Positions 23,856 through 31,582 of a stretch of DNA of 47,157 nt are shown one piece after another. The number at the start of each line of letters is the position of its first letter. Positions within the stretch are counted from its first letter, which is position 1. The notes under the pieces were generated by a model. It was not told the origin of the DNA, searched no databases, and was given only the letters and a program-made list of their open reading frames with translations. This DNA comes from Tabrizicola_A sp044377735 (lineage in GTDB: Bacteria > Pseudomonadota > Alphaproteobacteria > Rhodobacterales > Rhodobacteraceae): assembly GCA_044377735.1 (NCBI GenBank), contig JBILYK010000016.1, forward strand, positions 1 to 47,157, in the 5' to 3' direction. Made by a program: the position numbers and the translations under genes.

Positions 23856-24772
23856 CACAGACCCAGATCTTCCATGACAGCCCAGCAGACCGGGCCCACC
23901 GGGTCAAATGGTTCTCGGGGCGGTTGGCCGTCTATGCCCTTTTGGTCCTTTGGGCGTTCATCTGTCTCTTCCCGATCTATTGGACGCTGACCACCAGCTT
24001 CAAAATGGCACCCGACGTGATGAAGGGGAACATGGTGCCATGGGTCGATTTCACGCCAAAATGGCTGGGCTGGAAGTCGCTTGGCCTGTCGCCCGACACC
24101 TGGGGCAATGAAAGCACGGTGCGGGCTGAGTTTCTGAAACGCTTTGCCAATTCGGCGATCATTGCGGTGACCTCTTCGGTGCTGGCAGTGGCCTTGGGGT
24201 CTTTGGCGGCCTATGGCCTCAGCCGGTTCAGCTATAAATTCGCATGGATGCGCAACAGCGATATCTCGTTCTTCTTCCTGTCGCAGCTGATCTTGCCGCC
24301 CGTGGTCTTGGCGCTGCCGATGCTGGTTTTGTACAAAGAGTTGGCGCTGTTGGACACGCGGATCGGGTTGATCTTGCTGTACACGCTGTCGGTGCTGCCC
24401 ATCGTCATCTGGATCATGCGCGATCAGTTTTCCTCGATCCCGACCGAGCTGGAAGAGGCGGCACTCGTGGATGGTTTGTCGATCTGGGGCGCTTTCGTGA
24501 CCATCATTCTGCCCATCGCCCTGCCGGGGATGGTGGCGGCGTTCATCCTGTCTTTGGTCTTGACGTGGAATGAGTATTTCTTTGCCGCCCTTCTGACCTC
24601 GACCCATTCCAACACCTTGCCCGTCATGGTGGCCAGCCAGACTGGCAGTCAGGGGATTTCGTGGTGGTCGATGGCCGCTTTGGCTTGGGCGGCGATCTTG
24701 CCCTTGATCATTATCGGCGTGGTTTTGGAGCGTTACATCATCAAGGGCATGGCCGCAGGGGCGGTCAAGTAA
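23852..24772 (+). CDS. Sugar ABC transporter permease 2 (MalG/UgpE type)
   Basis: This 306-residue permease has six membrane segments: LYALLVLWAFICLFPIYWTLTTSFK-type first helix (here YALLVLWAFICLFPIYW), SLAAYGLSRF, and a long periplasmic insertion. The EAA loop reads ELEEAALVDGLSIWGAFVTIILPIALPG. It ends with LVLTWNEYFFAALL and a final helix. With permease 1, the binding protein and the divergent ATPase it forms a complete importer. Its stop codon overlaps the start of the second fucU by one base. Confidence 0.95.
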   Translation: MTQTQIFHDSPADRAHRVKWFSGRLAVYALLVLWAFICLFPIYWTLTTSFKMAPDVMKGNMVPWVDFTPKWLGWKSLGLSPDTWGNESTVRAEFLKRFANSAIIAVTSSVLAVALGSLAAYGLSRFSYKFAWMRNSDISFFFLSQLILPPVVLALPMLVLYKELALLDTRIGLILLYTLSVLPIVIWIMRDQFSSIPTELEEAALVDGLSIWGAFVTIILPIALPGMVAAFILSLVLTWNEYFFAALLTSTHSNTLPVMVASQTGSQGISWWSMAALAWAAILPLIIIGVVLERYIIKGMAAGAVK

Positions 24773-25227
24773 TGCTGAAGGGAATTGACCAGCGCCTGAG
24801 CGCGGAAATCGTGCATGTTCTGATGCTGATGGGGCATGGCGATGATCTGGTGATCTGTGATGTGAACCACCCTGCAGCGACGATTGCTGCTGAGACAACT
24901 TATGGCAAGCTGATCGATATGGCGGGCTGCGACATTGCCACCGGGGCTGCCGCGATCTTGTCGCTGATGCCGCTTGATACCTTTGTGCCCGCCCCGGTGG
25001 CGCGGATGCAGGTGGTGGGTGATCCGGGGGGCGTGGTGCCGATCTTCGCCCGCATGCAGGCTGTGGTGGACCGCGCCGAAGGCCGCGCGGTCACGATCCA
25101 ACCTTTGGAGCGGTTTGCCTTCTACGAGGCCGCCAAGAAGTCCTTTGCCATCATCCGCACAGCGGATTCAGGGCCTTATGGCTGCTTCATCCTCACGAAA
25201 GGTGTGGTGGATTTGCCAGAGCTTTGA
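24772..25227 (+). CDS. RbsD/FucU-family sugar mutarotase, copy 2
   Basis: This 151-residue paralogue of the protein at 19166-19618 begins MLKGIDQRLSAEIVHVLMLMGHGDDLVICDVNHP, with the catalytic His in MGHGD, and ends with ERFAFYEAAKKSFAIIRTAD followed by GPYGCFILTKGVV. The start at 24772 overlaps the permease stop, so it is translationally coupled to the importer. The two copies differ through much of the middle and so may act on different sugars or be an old duplication. Linkage to the transporter suggests it acts on the imported sugar. Confidence 0.92.
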   Translation: MLKGIDQRLSAEIVHVLMLMGHGDDLVICDVNHPAATIAAETTYGKLIDMAGCDIATGAAAILSLMPLDTFVPAPVARMQVVGDPGGVVPIFARMQAVVDRAEGRAVTIQPLERFAFYEAAKKSFAIIRTADSGPYGCFILTKGVVDLPEL

Positions 25228-25316
25228 TTGGGGCTTGGGTCTATCCCTGACACCTGCCGCAAATGGGCAAGTGCAAGTTGCACCCCGGCCTCGCCGAGCC
25301 ACGCAGACAAGCTGCG

Positions 25317-26792
25317 TTATGGAAGGTTGTGCATGATATCGCGGGTCTGGGCATAAAGCCGCTTCCACAGCGGGTATTGCACGGCATAGGCCGGAACGGA
25401 TTCTGGCTGAACCATCCGCTCGTTGGGGTTCCAACGGGCAATATCAGCTGGCTTTGTTGCACCGATGGCAACAGAGGCCAAAAAGGCATTGCCATAGCTG
25501 GCCCCGACCGTCTTTGCACAAACCTGCTGTGTCACGCCGCAAAAATCAGACGTCGCCTGCAGCCAAAGCGCATTCTTCGTGCCGCCGCCCACCGCCATCA
25601 CCTGCGCCGGGCTGGCCCCCGCCTCGGCATAGGTTTCCAGAACATGGGCCGTGCCTGCGGCAATGCCTTCGACCACGGCGCGGAACATATCGGCGCGGGT
25701 ATGGGTCAGGTTCAGCCCAAAGAACGCGCCGCGCGCATGGGGGTCATGGATCGGTGTCCGCTCGCCCGAGAAATAGGGCAGGCAGAGCAAGCCCTTGGCA
25801 CCTTTCGGGCTGTCCTGCGCTTCGGCCACCAAGGTGGGGAAGTCGGTGTCGCGCGCCAGTTGGTCACGGAACCAATGAGTCAGTGTCCCCGAGGTGGCCA
25901 GACCTGCCATTGAGGCATGGGTGCCGGGGAACAGCCACGGCGCATACCACAGCCGCGGATCGCGCACGGGGTCAGCCGTGACCTGAATGATGAAGATGGT
26001 CGATCCGTACATCATCATCATCTGACCGGGATGCTGCACACCGACCGACACCGCCTCGGCCGCAGCATCAATGGTGCCGCAGGTGACGGGCGTGCCGATG
26101 GCAAGACCGGTCTCGGCGGCGGCCTCAGCCGTGACATGGCCCGCAATTTCGGTGGACCACATCAGACGCGGCAGCATTTCCAGCGGCAGGATATTGGGCG
26201 CCAGATCGGAGGTCCAATCCTGCAGGGCCACATCATAAAGCGGCGAGAAATTGGCGGCGGTATAGTGGTCGATCACATATTCGCCGGTCAGCTTCCACGT
26301 CAGATAGCTGGTCGAAGTCAGGACCATCGCGGTCTTGGCGTAAAGTTCGGGGTGGGTTTCCTTCAGCCACAGGATCTTGGGCCCCACCTGCTGGGAGGTC
26401 AGGGCATTGCCGCAGCGTCGGTGGATGGTGTCCGCGCCGATCCGGGCATTCAGTGCTGCGATCTGGTCGGTGGCGCGGGTGTCGACCCCATAAAGCACAC
26501 CGTTCATCAAAGGTGCGCCCTTGGCATCCACGGGCAGCATGCAAGGGCCAATCGCCGAGGTGGCGACCGCCTTGATCTCGGTCGGGTCCAGCCCAGACTG
26601 CGCCAAAAGTGCGCGCGACAGAAAGACGAAATCGCCCCACCAATCCTCATCCGCGCGGTGTTCGGCCCAGCCTGCGCGCGGCACGATCATTTTGTGCGGG
26701 CGGCTGGCGCTGGCGATGATCTGGCCTTGGGCGTCCACCAGAACGCCCTTGGATTCGAAGGTACCGATGTCGATTCCAAGTGTGTGGGTCAT
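25317..26792 (-). CDS. FGGY-family carbohydrate kinase
   Basis: This 491-residue ATP-dependent sugar kinase is of the xylulokinase/fuculokinase/rhamnulokinase group. Visible features are the N-terminal phosphate loop LGIDIGTFESKGVLVD, RAGWAEHRADEDWW, GTPVTCGTIDAAAEAV, CLPYFSGERTPIHDPHARGAFFGL and the FGGY signature region VMAVGGGTKNALWLQATSDFCG. The substrate cannot be read from the sequence. It is the last gene of BtpA-M42-kinase, starting one base after the M42 stop. No matching aldolase is present in the window, so the fate of the phosphorylated product is open. Confidence 0.92.
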   Translation of the reverse strand: MTHTLGIDIGTFESKGVLVDAQGQIIASASRPHKMIVPRAGWAEHRADEDWWGDFVFLSRALLAQSGLDPTEIKAVATSAIGPCMLPVDAKGAPLMNGVLYGVDTRATDQIAALNARIGADTIHRRCGNALTSQQVGPKILWLKETHPELYAKTAMVLTSTSYLTWKLTGEYVIDHYTAANFSPLYDVALQDWTSDLAPNILPLEMLPRLMWSTEIAGHVTAEAAAETGLAIGTPVTCGTIDAAAEAVSVGVQHPGQMMMMYGSTIFIIQVTADPVRDPRLWYAPWLFPGTHASMAGLATSGTLTHWFRDQLARDTDFPTLVAEAQDSPKGAKGLLCLPYFSGERTPIHDPHARGAFFGLNLTHTRADMFRAVVEGIAAGTAHVLETYAEAGASPAQVMAVGGGTKNALWLQATSDFCGVTQQVCAKTVGASYGNAFLASVAIGATKPADIARWNPNERMVQPESVPAYAVQYPLWKRLYAQTRDIMHNLP

Positions 26793-26793
26793 C

Positions 26794-27882
26794 TTAGCGC
26801 GTCAGGGTCAGATCAGGGGTGATGGCGGAAAGTGCGGTGTCGAGGAGGGTAACAAGACCTTCAAGATCGGCAGGGTCAACCACCTCAAGCGCGGAATGCG
26901 AATAGCGCATCGGAAAGCCCACATCGAGGCAGGCCACGCCTTCGGTACCCATGAATTGAATGTAGCTCAGGTCAGTCAACGCGCCGGTATGGGCCGACCG
27001 CTGCAAAGGCAGGGCGGCGGTTTGCGCTGCCGCTTCCATCAGGCTCACAAGGGCAGGGTGGGGGATGACACCATTCAGGGTGCCACGGCCGTGGAAGGAA
27101 TAAAGCGAGATCCCCGGCCCGCCACCCAACGTGACATCGCCGCGCGCGGTCATGTCGGGGGTGTCGCAGGCCAGCAGAAGGTCAATCTGAAGTGCAATCG
27201 CTGGGTTCAAGGCCGTCGCGGCTGGCAAGACGCCGCGCAGGTTGTATTCCTCTTGCACCGACCAGACGAAATGCACGGTGGGGCCGCGTTTTCCCTGCCG
27301 CGCCTCAACCAGTTTAAGCAGCGCCGCACAGCCCGCGCGGTCATCAACGGATGTGCCCGCGATGCGGCCATTCGCCAGCGCAAGGGCGCGCGGCAGATAG
27401 GTCACCGGTGTGCCGATGCGCACGCCTGCAGCTTCGGCCTCGGCCTTGGTGGCAAAGCCTGCGTCCACATAAAGATCGGCATAGGGCAGGACCTTGTATT
27501 TTTCATCCGGCCCGGTGGCGTGGTGGCTTTTGTTGGCGATCAACGCCGGCAGGTCGCCTTTGTCAGTGCACAAGACCACCGCTTGCGCAGGCAGCGCGCG
27601 TTCCGGCACGCCTCCAAGCCGTTCCAGCCGGATAAGGCCGTTCGCCTCGATCTTGCGAACGATGAACCCCAACTGGTCCATGTGGGTAAAGATCATCACC
27701 GAGGGCAGGGCAGGGTCACCGGGCAGCGTACAAGACAGGTTGCCCAACCGGTCCGAGCGATGGGGCAAGCCAAGGGCCTCAAGATGGGTCTTGATCGCCG
27801 TGGCCACGCGGGTTTCATAGCCCGCAAGGCCGGGGATCAGCATCAATTCAACCGTCAGATCGGCGACCGAAGGCAGGGTCAT
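26794..27882 (-). CDS. M42-family metallopeptidase/glycosidase-like protein (SgcX/FrvX type)
   Basis: This 362-residue member of the M42 glutamyl aminopeptidase/cellulase family carries the two-metal site residues: H in IFTHMDQLGF, D in GTSVDDRAGCAAL, the EE pair in WSVQEEYNLRGV, D in LACDTPDM and H in FPMRYSHSALEVV. E. coli relatives SgcX and FrvX sit in sugar operons beside PTS genes, and the pair with BtpA (SgcQ) is the same here. Whether it cleaves a peptide, an amide or a glycoside is not known. The start overlaps the BtpA gene by four bases and has GGGGGG before it. Confidence 0.88.
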   Translation of the reverse strand: MTLPSVADLTVELMLIPGLAGYETRVATAIKTHLEALGLPHRSDRLGNLSCTLPGDPALPSVMIFTHMDQLGFIVRKIEANGLIRLERLGGVPERALPAQAVVLCTDKGDLPALIANKSHHATGPDEKYKVLPYADLYVDAGFATKAEAEAAGVRIGTPVTYLPRALALANGRIAGTSVDDRAGCAALLKLVEARQGKRGPTVHFVWSVQEEYNLRGVLPAATALNPAIALQIDLLLACDTPDMTARGDVTLGGGPGISLYSFHGRGTLNGVIPHPALVSLMEAAAQTAALPLQRSAHTGALTDLSYIQFMGTEGVACLDVGFPMRYSHSALEVVDPADLEGLVTLLDTALSAITPDLTLTR

Positions 27883-28691
27883 TTCCCCCCCCGCGCCGCG
27901 CGGGCGCGGGCCATGAAATCAGCCGCGCGGTCAGGGTCTACAGCGGCCCATGTGTCCCCGCCGTGCTTCAAGGCTGATCCCACGATGCAGCCGTCGGCCA
28001 CCGCCAGCACATCGGCCACGGTGGCATGTTTCACCCCGGTGTTGGCCAGCACAGGCGTGTTGGGCAAGGCGCGCTTGACGCCTTCGAGATCGACCATGGC
28101 CGCGGCCTCGCCCGTAATCGCGCCTGAGACCAGCACCGCATCGGGGATCGAGGAAAACACTGCCGAGCGTGCCCGATCCGGCAGCGGGCGGCGGTCAAGG
28201 CTGTCGGCGAATTCGGCCGAGACATTGTAGAGCCGCGCCACACCGCCCGCGCCAAGCCGATTGGCATAGCGCACAGCCGCGCCCGCGTCCGGGGCCCAGA
28301 TGCCCATGTCCGAGGCATAGGTGCCGGTGAAAATCTCGCGCACGAACCGCGCACCCGTGGCCGCGGCCACGGCAAAACTGGACTGCGGGTCCCAAAGCAC
28401 ATTGACACCAAAAGGCACAGTGATCTCATCGCGCAGGCGGCCAATCACATAGGCCATGGTGGCCGAGGTGGCCGTGTCGACCTTCAATTCATAGGGACGG
28501 TCGTTTTCGTTGCCAAACATCACCGCATCAAACCCGGCGGCTTGCAGGGCGTGCAGATCGGCGCGGGCGTTGGCCAGAATGCCTTCGACGCCGCGGTCAG
28601 CATCATACAGCGGCGCGCCGGGCGACGCGCCCAAGTGTACCATGGCAATGACCGGTTTGTTGGCCCCGAAAACGTCTTGAAAGCGCGACAT
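27879..28691 (-). CDS. BtpA/SgcQ-family TIM-barrel protein
   Basis: This 270-residue protein matches the BtpA family by AMVHLGASPGAPLYD near residue 18, DAVMFGNENDRPYEL, PFGVNVLWDPQSSFAVAAATGARFVRE and VLANTGVKHATVADVLAVADGCIVGSALKHGGDTW (quoted in part: GCIVGSALKHGG). The family includes a photosystem I biogenesis factor in cyanobacteria and SgcQ in E. coli, and its chemistry is not established. The ATG at 28691 has GGAGGA six bases upstream, so the eight extra upstream codons are excluded. It heads the BtpA-M42-FGGY operon and is divergent from the aldo-keto reductase, with operator-like site C between. Confidence 0.9.
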   Translation of the reverse strand: MSRFQDVFGANKPVIAMVHLGASPGAPLYDADRGVEGILANARADLHALQAAGFDAVMFGNENDRPYELKVDTATSATMAYVIGRLRDEITVPFGVNVLWDPQSSFAVAAATGARFVREIFTGTYASDMGIWAPDAGAAVRYANRLGAGGVARLYNVSAEFADSLDRRPLPDRARSAVFSSIPDAVLVSGAITGEAAAMVDLEGVKRALPNTPVLANTGVKHATVADVLAVADGCIVGSALKHGGDTWAAVDPDRAADFMARARAARGGK

Positions 28692-28753
28692 CTGTTCCTC
28701 CCTGATACATGACACGCTATCGCGAAAAATATTGGACGGAAAGCAGGATCATA

Positions 28754-28765
28754 CTAGCATGCCAG
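28754..28765. promoter_or_regulatory. Degenerate palindromic operator, site C
   Basis: CTAGCATGCCAG matches the perfect palindrome CTAACATGTTAG (sites A and B) at nine of twelve positions, keeping the CATG core and the outer CTA and AG. It lies in the 93-base divergent gap between BtpA and the aldo-keto reductase, the same arrangement as at sites A and B. A weaker site for the same GntR regulator is inferred. Confidence 0.55.
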
Positions 28766-28784
28766 TAGATTTGGGAGAACGCAG

Positions 28785-29807
28785 ATGCTGGCAACACGAC
28801 ACTGGGACCGACTGGGCAATGGCGGTCTGACGTTTACGGAATTGGGCTTTGGTGCTGCGCCCATCGCCAATCTGTATCGGGCGATTTCGGACGATGACGC
28901 ATATGCCGTGTTGACCGCCGCTTGGGACGCAGGTCTGCGCTACTTCGACACTGCGCCGTTGTATGGCTATGGGCTTTCGGAAACCCGCTTGAACCGGTTT
29001 TTGCGCGAGAAACCGCGCGAGGACTATGTGCTCTCCACCAAGATCGGCCGTCTGTTGCGGGTGTCAGATGCGGCGTCGCGCGATGGGATCGGCAAGTGGT
29101 TCGACATTCCCACTCGGGTGGGGGTCTATGACTACGGCTATGACGCGACCATGCGCTGTCTGGAGATTTCGCTGGAACGGCTGGGTGTGGACCGGGTCGA
29201 TATTCTTTATGCCCATGATCTGGATGTGTTCAATCACGGCACGGCTGCGGCGTTGCAAGAGCGCTTGGATGAGTTCATGGCGGGCGGATATCGCGCGCTG
29301 TTGGATCTGCGCGATCAGGGGGTCATTCGGGCGTTTGGTGCCGGTGTGAATGAATGGGAACCCTGCCAATGGATGCTGGAGCGGGGGGATTTCGACATTT
29401 TCCTGCTGGCCGGGCGCTATACCTTGCTGGAACAAGAGGCGCTGCAAAGCTTTCTTCCCATGGCCACCTCGCGGGGCGTTGGGGTTGTGGTCGGCGGGCC
29501 TTACAACTCGGGCGTCTTGGCCACCGGGCCAAAACCCGGCGCGTTTTACAATTATGATCCAGCCCCCGAATGGGTGTTGAAGCGCGCTGGGCAGTTGCAA
29601 GAGGTCTGCGCGGCCCATGGCGTGCGGCTGGTGGATGCCGCGTTCCAATTCCCGCTGCGCCACCCGGCCGTGGTGTCCGTCATTCCGGGTGGGCAGGGTG
29701 TGTCCGAGATGGCCGCGAATGTTGCAGCCGCAACCGCTGTGATCCCCGATGCGCTTTGGCAGGACTTGAAAGCGCGGGGCCTGATGCGCGCTGACGCTCC
29801 GGTCTGA
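28785..29807 (+). CDS. Aldo-keto reductase, L-fucose / D-threo-aldose 1-dehydrogenase type
   Basis: This 340-residue NAD(P)-dependent dehydrogenase is proposed to oxidise L-fucose at C1 to the lactone. The catalytic tetrad is visible: Asp and Tyr in YFDTAPLYGYGLSE, Lys in VLSTKIGRLL and His in ILYAHDLDVF. ELGFGAAPIANLY at the start and GGPYNSGVLATGPKPGAFYNYDPAPE-like text near residue 240 (GGPYNSGVLATG) are characteristic of the fucose-dehydrogenase/pyridoxal-dehydrogenase branch of the family. GGGAGAAC precedes the ATG. It abuts, without a gap, the convergent isomerase gene. Exact specificity among L-fucose, L-galactose and D-arabinose is not readable. Confidence 0.88.
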   Translation: MLATRHWDRLGNGGLTFTELGFGAAPIANLYRAISDDDAYAVLTAAWDAGLRYFDTAPLYGYGLSETRLNRFLREKPREDYVLSTKIGRLLRVSDAASRDGIGKWFDIPTRVGVYDYGYDATMRCLEISLERLGVDRVDILYAHDLDVFNHGTAAALQERLDEFMAGGYRALLDLRDQGVIRAFGAGVNEWEPCQWMLERGDFDIFLLAGRYTLLEQEALQSFLPMATSRGVGVVVGGPYNSGVLATGPKPGAFYNYDPAPEWVLKRAGQLQEVCAAHGVRLVDAAFQFPLRHPAVVSVIPGGQGVSEMAANVAAATAVIPDALWQDLKARGLMRADAPV

Positions 29808-30773
29808 TCAACCGCCGTAAAGGGCGGCCGTCACGATCCGCGTGGCGGCTGCGGCATCTTGGGTCGCCTGCGCGCGGGCCAGTGCTTCGTTGCCAGCAAG
29901 GTCTGCTGCGATCTGGCGTAGCCGGTCGGTCACGGCGATATTGGCCCGCGCCTCACCCACCGGGTCGGTGCCGCCATGATCGGGGAAGGTGTCAAAATAG
30001 ATCACCCCGTCATAGCCTGCCCGGCCCAGCGCCACGAACAGCTCCACCGTCTGCACCGGATGGACCGACCCCGCGATCAGCCCGTCATCGCGCTTGCCAT
30101 AGCCATCGTTCAGGTGGACCCCCAAAATCCGGCTGTGGCGCGCGGCCAGCATCGCGGCGCGCGCGGGCATTTCCCCGGCAAAGAGCATGTGGCAGAAATC
30201 CAGCGTAACGCCGGTATTGGCGCGGCCCACCTCGGACAGGGCCAGAAGGGTGGTGGTCATGTCCGGCATCACCACATGGGCGCGGGGCTCGTTCGGTTTG
30301 TATTCAATGGCGATGTCGATGGTGGGGTTATGGTCGGCCACTTCGGCAATCGCGGCGATGCTGTCATCCCACATGCGGGCGTAATCGGCCTGAAAGCTGT
30401 AGTCGAAGCCGTCTTGCCCCAGCCAAAGCGTCATCAGCCGTCCACCCATCTCGGCCAGCGCGTCAACGCCGCGCTTGGTCAGATCAATCGCGGCACGGCG
30501 CACATTGGGGTCAGGGTTGCTGAAGGCGCCCAGCCGAAAGCCGGGGTCAGTGTAGTAGCGCATGGCTAGACCGTTTAGCGCCATTCCATTGTCCGCCAGC
30601 AGACGCGACAATTCCGCCGGGGAATGATGGTCGAAATGGTCGGGAAAATTGAGATCTGCCGCATCCAGCCCGCCAACGCGCCCCGCCGCCGCAATCATCT
30701 GGGCCACCGTATCGCCTTTTTGCTTGAAAGCATTCAGCCGGGTGGCATAGCGCGGGCGATTGAGCAGGGTCAT
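29808..30773 (-). CDS. Sugar isomerase/epimerase, TIM-barrel (xylose-isomerase-like / RhaI type)
   Basis: This 321-residue AP-endonuclease-2-fold protein has the metal-binding residues of sugar isomerases: Glu in IDIAIEYKPNEPRAH, Asp and His in VTLDFCHMLFAGE, the histidine in RILGVHLNDGYGKRDD, and a late acidic residue in IYFDTFPDH. IEYKPNEPR is reminiscent of RhaI-type L-rhamnose isomerases. It probably turns an aldose into a ketose, which could feed the FGGY kinase and form a side branch beside the oxidative route. The start overlaps the GntR gene by four bases, so regulator and isomerase form an operon. Confidence 0.82.
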   Translation of the reverse strand: MTLLNRPRYATRLNAFKQKGDTVAQMIAAAGRVGGLDAADLNFPDHFDHHSPAELSRLLADNGMALNGLAMRYYTDPGFRLGAFSNPDPNVRRAAIDLTKRGVDALAEMGGRLMTLWLGQDGFDYSFQADYARMWDDSIAAIAEVADHNPTIDIAIEYKPNEPRAHVVMPDMTTTLLALSEVGRANTGVTLDFCHMLFAGEMPARAAMLAARHSRILGVHLNDGYGKRDDGLIAGSVHPVQTVELFVALGRAGYDGVIYFDTFPDHGGTDPVGEARANIAVTDRLRQIAADLAGNEALARAQATQDAAAATRIVTAALYGG

Positions 30774-31510
30774 GACTGTCCTTGGGTCAAGAAAAGGTCG
30801 GGCCGCTCACGTTCAAGCGGCTGCAGATAGGTCAGCAACTGACGAAGATGGTGCTGCACCGCATGGCGCGCCGCCAGCGGATTGCGCGCCTCAAACGCAG
30901 CGAGGATCGTGCGATGTTCGTCAAGCGTGGTCTGCAATCGCCCCTCAACCGGCAAGATCAACTGGCGCGCCCGGTGCACGTTCAGCCAAGCGGTCTGCGA
31001 CACATGGGGCAGCCGGGGAAAGCCGGTGAAGGACAAGATCATATCATGCATCTGCCCATCCAACTGCATGAACCCTTGCTGATCGGCGTCTGACACCAGC
31101 GCCTCTTGCATCAGCAAGTTGCGACGGAGCTCGCGCAGTTGGTCATCGGTGATCTGTGTCGCCACCAGCTCTGCCGCGGCCATTTCGATGGCCTCACGAA
31201 TGAAAGAGCCTTCCCGGATATCGGTCATCGACAATCTGGTCACGAATGTGCCTGCCTGCGGCACGACATCAACCAAACCATCGGTCGCAAGGCACGCGAC
31301 GGCATCGGCAACCGGGCTGCGCGAGACGCCCAGAAAATCGCAAATCTCAGGCTTTCGGATGATCTCGCCCGGCCGATAGGCCAGCGTCAGAATGGCGTGC
31401 TGCAGGCTTTGATACACACGATTGCCCAACGTCCCCTTGAACCGGTCAAGCGGCAAGAGCCGAGTCGCTCCATTCAACTCTTGTGATCCAGACTTGGGTT
31501 CCTGTAGCAT
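30770..31510 (-). CDS. GntR-family (FCD subfamily) transcriptional regulator of the sugar island
   Basis: This 246-residue regulator has a winged helix at about 28-95 (NRVYQSLQHAILTLAYRPGE, then LGVSRSPVADAVACLATDGL and VDVVPQAGTFVTRLS). It also has an all-helical FCD effector domain with metal-site residues D and H in LDGQMHDMIL and later histidines in LDEHRTILAAF and RHAVQHHLRQL. The ATG at 31510 stands two bases after a perfect palindrome, so the binding site would overlap the start of translation or transcription, and no ribosome site precedes it. A downstream start or a leaderless message is possible. The effector is likely a pathway sugar or acid. Confidence 0.9.
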   Translation of the reverse strand: MLQEPKSGSQELNGATRLLPLDRFKGTLGNRVYQSLQHAILTLAYRPGEIIRKPEICDFLGVSRSPVADAVACLATDGLVDVVPQAGTFVTRLSMTDIREGSFIREAIEMAAAELVATQITDDQLRELRRNLLMQEALVSDADQQGFMQLDGQMHDMILSFTGFPRLPHVSQTAWLNVHRARQLILPVEGRLQTTLDEHRTILAAFEARNPLAARHAVQHHLRQLLTYLQPLERERPDLFLTQGQS

Positions 31511-31511
31511 G

Positions 31512-31523
31512 CTAACATGTTAG
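31512..31523. promoter_or_regulatory. Palindromic operator, site B (GntR gene / dehydratase divergent promoter)
   Basis: CTAACATGTTAG is identical to site A. It lies between the GntR start codon and the dehydratase gene, consistent with autoregulation and control of the dehydratase. Confidence 0.75.
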
Positions 31524-31582
31524 GCCTGACGATCCGCCTGTCAAGAAACTGCGCGGGCGGCCGCAAGAATAAGGGTGACGTT

